Shown here: piece by piece, positions 60,141 to 64,000 of the stretch
How the letters are laid out: each line of letters starts with the position of its first letter
Position numbering within the stretch: position 1 is the first letter of the stretch
The notes under the pieces: model-generated
Database searches by the model: none
Told to the model about the DNA's origin: nothing
Seen by the model: only the letters and a program-made list of their open reading frames with translations
Source: Enterocloster aldenensis
Lineage (GTDB): Bacteria; Bacillota; Clostridia; Lachnospirales; Lachnospiraceae
Direction: 5' to 3'
Length of the DNA stretch: 64,000 nucleotides
Assembly (NCBI RefSeq): GCF_003434055.1
Contig: NZ_QVEX01000001.1
Coordinates: 745,824 to 809,823, forward strand
Position numbers and translations under genes: made by a program

Positions 60141-61081
60141 TAATTATCCGGTGTCATGCAGTTGACCTGCATGTCCCCGTTCTCAGAACAGTAATACTCC
60201 TTACCGTCCCACTGGATCCAGCCGGTCTGCATATAACCCTGGGCGTCAAAAAAATACCACTTGCCCCCAATCAGCTTCCAGGCATTGGCGGGATAGGTCC
60301 CGTCGCCGTTGTCATACCACCATCTGCCGTTTTCCGGTGACTGGGCCCAGGCGCCGCTTCCGCCGGTGGGGTTATCCCTGAACTGCGCGGCCTTGTCCCC
60401 GGTTATATAAACACTGGCAGATTCAACCCATTCGCCTCTTTCCCCATCCTCAAACCGGCTGACCGGACGTACCTTTACCGTATAGGAAGAGTCTCCCTTT
60501 GTCATCCGGTCACGGCAGTTGCAGGTGTTTGTATCCACCACCATGGAGGCCCCCACGGCCTTATCATCCCGGTAAATCCTCACCTCATAACTTCCCGCCG
60601 CGCTGATGGCATCCCAGGTGGCAATGCCGTTGTCTGAAAGCTTCAGGTTCTCCACATCGCGGATAGCGGTCTGGAGGGAGGGAAGCTCCACATCCATAAG
60701 CAGGGTGGAACTGGAGTCCTGGCGCGTGGCCTTCAGGAACGTGGCGCCCCCTTTTAAGGTAATCTTATCCTTTGGAAGGGACTGGAAATAATAGTCCTCC
60801 TCCGCAGTCAGCGTAATCTGGATCCTGGGCACCGAATCATCCCGCCATTCAAAGTCGTCATTCAATATGTCATATCCGTCCACGGAATACTTATTGCTAT
60901 TGCTCTCAATCTCGATTTCCTCCTGGCCAAAATCCGTGTCCGGCTGGATATTGGCTTTAATGGTAAGGGCAATGGACTTGATGGGCTTCCGGCTGGCAGC
61001 ATAGGACGGCACGGCCAATGACGCGGCCAGCACACCTGCCAGCAGTCCCAGGACCACTTTTTTCTTCATACGAATCATCAT
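60104..61081 (-). CDS. Secreted protein with cell-wall-binding repeats
   Basis: A 325-residue exported protein. The signal peptide ends near VPSYAAS (about residue 28). A beta-rich middle region follows, with a fibronectin- or Ig-like stretch (ATWDAISAAGSYEVRIYRDD). The C-terminus has choline-binding-type repeats: GRWWYDNGDGTYP, GGKWYFFDAQGYMQTGWIQW and DGKEYYCSENGDMQ. It probably attaches non-covalently to the cell wall. GGAGG precedes three possible starts (61081, 61078, 61069); the first was used. Confidence 0.87.
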   Translation of the reverse strand: MMIRMKKKVVLGLLAGVLAASLAVPSYAASRKPIKSIALTIKANIQPDTDFGQEEIEIESNSNKYSVDGYDILNDDFEWRDDSVPRIQITLTAEEDYYFQSLPKDKITLKGGATFLKATRQDSSSTLLMDVELPSLQTAIRDVENLKLSDNGIATWDAISAAGSYEVRIYRDDKAVGASMVVDTNTCNCRDRMTKGDSSYTVKVRPVSRFEDGERGEWVESASVYITGDKAAQFRDNPTGGSGAWAQSPENGRWWYDNGDGTYPANAWKLIGGKWYFFDAQGYMQTGWIQWDGKEYYCSENGDMQVNCMTPDNYWVGEDGAKISQ

Positions 61082-61178
61082 ATTCCTCCTTCACAAACTC
61101 ACTCATACCCTTACTTTATCCAGATTCATATGGTATGTCAATAAATATTTCCTTACGATTCCCACAGGATGGAAAGCC

Positions 61179-61814
61179 TTACTGGACCTCCCTTATAAGG
61201 CAGTACTGCTTCAATGAAAAATGCTTCTGGACCACTCCAAAGACCTTGAACCCAAAATGCTCATAAAGGGGCACATTGTCCGGGTTATGGGTTTCCAGGG
61301 ATATCATCAGGTCATGGCTTGTTGCATACCGTATCACCTCGCCAAGGAGCATGGCCGCCAGCCCGTGGTGCTGCATGCTGGGGCGCACTGCCAGATAGAT
61401 GATATGCAGCCGGTTCTCCTGGTGCAGCTGGGCTGTCCACCTGGAATTCAGGTAATCCCTTCCCTGGACAAAATTCCACAGCGTCTTAAGGCTGGGGTCC
61501 TCCTTAATCAGGTACTCGTCCGTGCGGATACGGGCCCATGCCTCTGTCAGATAGTATGTAAACGGATTATACGGTTCCGATTCATCCGAAACCACCAGCA
61601 GGGCGTTCATGTCCTGGCTGTCCGAATAGATTTCACAGGTTTCAAAAAACTCTTCCAGGTCACATTCAAACAGCTCCGGCATCAGCCGTATCCTTGTCTC
61701 CCGGTCCGGTATCAGCTTGCAGTACAGCGGATCACTTAAAAAGCATTGGGTCAGCAGTTCCTCCAGTTTAGGGAAATCTTCCTTCCTCACCCTGTAAAGC
61801 TTCTGGCTTTCCAT
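61179..61814 (-). CDS. GNAT family N-acetyltransferase
   Basis: A 211-residue acetyltransferase. The acetyl-CoA-binding segment is LAVRPSMQHHGLAAMLLGEV, followed by ISLETHNPDNVPLYEHFGF, the usual GNAT motif B. The N-terminal part (EDFPKLEELLTQCF) begins the fold. Substrate unknown. It lies 44 bases downstream of the peptidase stop on the same strand. Confidence 0.9.
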   Translation of the reverse strand: MESQKLYRVRKEDFPKLEELLTQCFLSDPLYCKLIPDRETRIRLMPELFECDLEEFFETCEIYSDSQDMNALLVVSDESEPYNPFTYYLTEAWARIRTDEYLIKEDPSLKTLWNFVQGRDYLNSRWTAQLHQENRLHIIYLAVRPSMQHHGLAAMLLGEVIRYATSHDLMISLETHNPDNVPLYEHFGFKVFGVVQKHFSLKQYCLIREVQ

Positions 61815-61858
61815 AATAAAATCCTACCTCTTTTCCTCTCTTCGTATCATCCGGCGGG

Positions 61859-63904
61859 TCAGGCCAGGTCCATGCAGGCCAAAAGCGCCCGGGTCAGCTT
61901 TTCCACACAGGATGTCATATATTTGATATCATCCCTATAGCAAAGTTCCTGCCGGTTAGCTGCCTGCACAAGGATCTGCCGTTCCGCCTCCAGGTCCGGC
62001 GTTCCCTGCCCAAGTTTATCCTTAAGCCCTGTTACCAGTCCAAACAGGTTCTCATGGCGGACAATCCTGCCGGCTCCCCATTTCAGCCTGCAGGCGGGCT
62101 GGTTCAGCACGTATTCCGTAAAATAACAGAACACCTCCCTGTCAAAGAGGAACGCGTATCTGTTATTATCAATCCCATACACTGCTTCCAGCGCCCCCCT
62201 CACGTCCCCGGTCCCAAGGCATTCAATTGCCTTTGAGACACACTTCAGGTTGTTCTGGACCGCTTCCTGGGGGAACAGCACCTCATCCTGCCAGTTCAGA
62301 CGGACAAAATAATCCTGTTCCTTCCTGAACGCCCCCAGAAGGGCCCTGTTCAGTTCCCGGCAGGACGCGGCAAAGCGCCCTGCCTCCTCCTCCCTGCCGG
62401 ACCTGAGCATTTCCCTGTAGCAGCGGTTCTTATCCTTAATGATACCATACAGGTCCCCGCCCAGTCCGGCGGCCCGGTCAATGGCGGCAAAAAGTTCCTT
62501 TTGGTCCGCGCCTGTCCCTGCGCATACCCCAGGATCCACGCTCTCCTTAACCGCTTCAAAAAGGCGTCTGAAGTCCAGGGGCGCCACTGCCGTCTGGTCC
62601 AGGGCAAGCACCAGCCTGCCATACAGCTCATGATGGAACCGGTACACCGGTTCCTGATAAAAATCCTCATTGTCATATTGGGAATGGTAATGGGTTTCCA
62701 TGAACTCCCCTGAACTGAAGTCATTGACCATGGATGGGATTCCCGCAATGGCCATGGAAAAGTCATCGGACCAGGTCTGGATGGGATACACCACCTCCAC
62801 CCCGTCCGGATAGGCCTGGCCATCCACCTGTACCCTGCTGAGGAAATCCTCCAGGAAATCCACATATTCATAGGTACAGCGCACCCCGTCCTTCCTGCCG
62901 TGGGCATGGGCAGGCAGCTCAAAGTTCAAATCCGCAATTACCTGTCCCTGCCAGCCGGGGCAGGCCGAAAACACCTGCTCATAAGCCCCGGCGGACCAGT
63001 CGTACTTGGATCCGGCCACGCCCCACTCCTCCGCTGCCATGGCGCAGAATATCAGTGTCTTCCTGGGCCTGTAGCCAATGTCCAGAATGGCCCCTGCAAT
63101 CCCCAGCATCATGGCCACAGCCGCATTATCATCCTGAAACCCGCTGAAATAAGAGTCATAATGGGCGGTCAGGAGTATTTTTCCCTCTTCCTCCTGCCCG
63201 GGTATGCATCCCACGATATTATAATCCTCACACCCACGTTTTACCGTGGATTGTGCGTCAAATAACACCTGGGCTTCATTATCCTTCATGGAGGCCCGGA
63301 TGATATCCGCATCTGACCTGGAGATGGAAAATGCAGCCGCATCCTCAGGCCCTGCAATGTCCTGGGCATTGAGGGCCGTGTCATGAATCTCCCCATACCC
63401 CTGATCCTGAACCGCAACCAGGGCCGCTGCCCCCTTAAGGCGGGCCTGGTACACCGGAAAATTAATCCACCACCCGTCCCTCTGATTTATATCAACCAGG
63501 ACCAGCTTCCCCTTAACATCCGCATCCCGGTAGGACTCCGCCGTCCCGTTGCCCAGATAAACCATGGAAAACCGTTCAAAGCCATGGGTATGGAAGTCTG
63601 TCTGGTACGCCCCCAGCTGAAACTCATGTTCCCGCCCCTTTTTATCCGTGAAACGCATGACGGCCTTCTCAAATTCCCAGCCATCCACCTCTATCCTGTC
63701 CTTATGCACGTCCGACAGTCCCAGGGCCTGCATTTCCCGTAAAATCATTTCCCCGGTTTCCCATTCCGCCCTGGAACCCGCGGTCCTGTAGCCCAGCGCG
63801 GCATTGGATTTATATCCCTCCATCCGTCTGGCCAGCCCGTAGGAATAATCCGTGTCCACGGCCTGGGACAGGGCCTTTTCCCATTCCCTAAGTGTCTTCA
63901 CCAT
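61859..63904 (-). CDS. M28 family metallopeptidase
   Basis: A 681-residue protein. The zinc-dependent M28 domain has LTAHYDSYFSGFQDDNAAVA (His and bridging Asp), CAMAAEEWG (Glu pair) and a late ETHYHSQYDNEDF (His). A PA-like insertion occupies about residues 110-210. No signal peptide was seen, so it may act in the cytoplasm. The C-terminal roughly 200 residues are helical and unassigned. It is longer than simple M28 aminopeptidases. Confidence 0.9.
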   Translation of the reverse strand: MVKTLREWEKALSQAVDTDYSYGLARRMEGYKSNAALGYRTAGSRAEWETGEMILREMQALGLSDVHKDRIEVDGWEFEKAVMRFTDKKGREHEFQLGAYQTDFHTHGFERFSMVYLGNGTAESYRDADVKGKLVLVDINQRDGWWINFPVYQARLKGAAALVAVQDQGYGEIHDTALNAQDIAGPEDAAAFSISRSDADIIRASMKDNEAQVLFDAQSTVKRGCEDYNIVGCIPGQEEEGKILLTAHYDSYFSGFQDDNAAVAMMLGIAGAILDIGYRPRKTLIFCAMAAEEWGVAGSKYDWSAGAYEQVFSACPGWQGQVIADLNFELPAHAHGRKDGVRCTYEYVDFLEDFLSRVQVDGQAYPDGVEVVYPIQTWSDDFSMAIAGIPSMVNDFSSGEFMETHYHSQYDNEDFYQEPVYRFHHELYGRLVLALDQTAVAPLDFRRLFEAVKESVDPGVCAGTGADQKELFAAIDRAAGLGGDLYGIIKDKNRCYREMLRSGREEEAGRFAASCRELNRALLGAFRKEQDYFVRLNWQDEVLFPQEAVQNNLKCVSKAIECLGTGDVRGALEAVYGIDNNRYAFLFDREVFCYFTEYVLNQPACRLKWGAGRIVRHENLFGLVTGLKDKLGQGTPDLEAERQILVQAANRQELCYRDDIKYMTSCVEKLTRALLACMDLA

Positions 63905-63922
63905 CCATCACTCCTAAATCAA

Positions 63923-63957
63923 AGGGCGCAGGAAATAATCCCTATTTCCTGCGCCCT
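63923..63957 (-). terminator. Terminator of a gene upstream of the peptidase
   Basis: A perfect 14-base stem (AGGGCGCAGGAAAT with ATTTCCTGCGCCCT) is followed on the - strand by TTTGATTT. A frame reading QYIRQA and then stop (63999-63979) just beyond it may be the end of the next gene, which leaves the window. Confidence 0.8.
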
Positions 63958-64000
63958 CCCAATCATTCCGGTTTTAGTTTACGCCTGCCTGATGTATTGG

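Overview
The window looks like a Firmicutes chromosome of the class Clostridia, most likely Lachnospiraceae (Enterocloster/Clostridium bolteae-like). This rests on Tn1549-type conjugation genes, strong AGGAGG ribosome-binding sites, frequent TTG starts and the style of the host biosynthetic genes. No rRNA, tRNA, CRISPR array or insertion sequence was seen. All family names come from reading the protein sequences; no database search was run.

Positions 1 to about 30890 are the right-hand part of an integrative conjugative element (ICE) of the Tn916/Tn1549 superfamily; its left end lies outside the window. The transfer module (1-11242, + strand) encodes PcfB, VirD4 coupling protein, Maff2, a VirB6/TrbL-like channel protein, PrgI, VirB4 ATPase, a DNA methyltransferase, a membrane CHAP hydrolase and small accessory proteins. 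Next come an AT-rich VanZ-like cargo gene, topoisomerase III, a 1337-residue polyvalent anti-restriction protein and two small conserved genes. A convergent block (19065-22432, - strand) holds an NTF2-like cargo gene, a DUF6050 gene broken by an amber codon, an HTH gene, the relaxase, MobC and an XRE regulator. A second cargo (22594-27589) is an HTH gene, a two-component system and a BcrAB-like ABC transporter whose promoter carries four GCAAGGTT units 11 bp apart. Then follow a leader-peptide attenuator, a sigma-like gene, an HTH gene, xis and int.

The ICE has inserted at about codon 29 of an HMGL-type aldolase gene, the last visible gene of a host surface-glycan operon (49369 to 30863, - strand). 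The operon has two IspD/TarI-like cytidylyltransferases, an NAD-dependent epimerase, a HAD protein, RgpF-like, GT2, GT-D and GT-B-like glycosyltransferases, an FkbM methyltransferase, a CatB-type acetyltransferase, an FdtA-type ketoisomerase with a DegT aminotransferase, an ATP-grasp ligase and a HAD phosphatase. Eight of its proteins carry the same small Rossmann-like module fused to otherwise unrelated enzymes.

Positions 49911-64000 are more GC-rich housekeeping DNA, all on the - strand: DUF1015, serA, serC, ilvB, ilvD, leuB, a tandem HD/HD-GYP protein, a secreted cell-wall-binding protein, a GNAT acetyltransferase and an M28 peptidase.

The least expected structures are (i) an inverted two-block repeat placed identically upstream of mobC and of the ArdA-containing gene, a candidate oriT plus a second copy; (ii) the leader-peptide attenuator ahead of the sigma/xis/int genes; and (iii) the repeated Rossmann module of the glycan operon.
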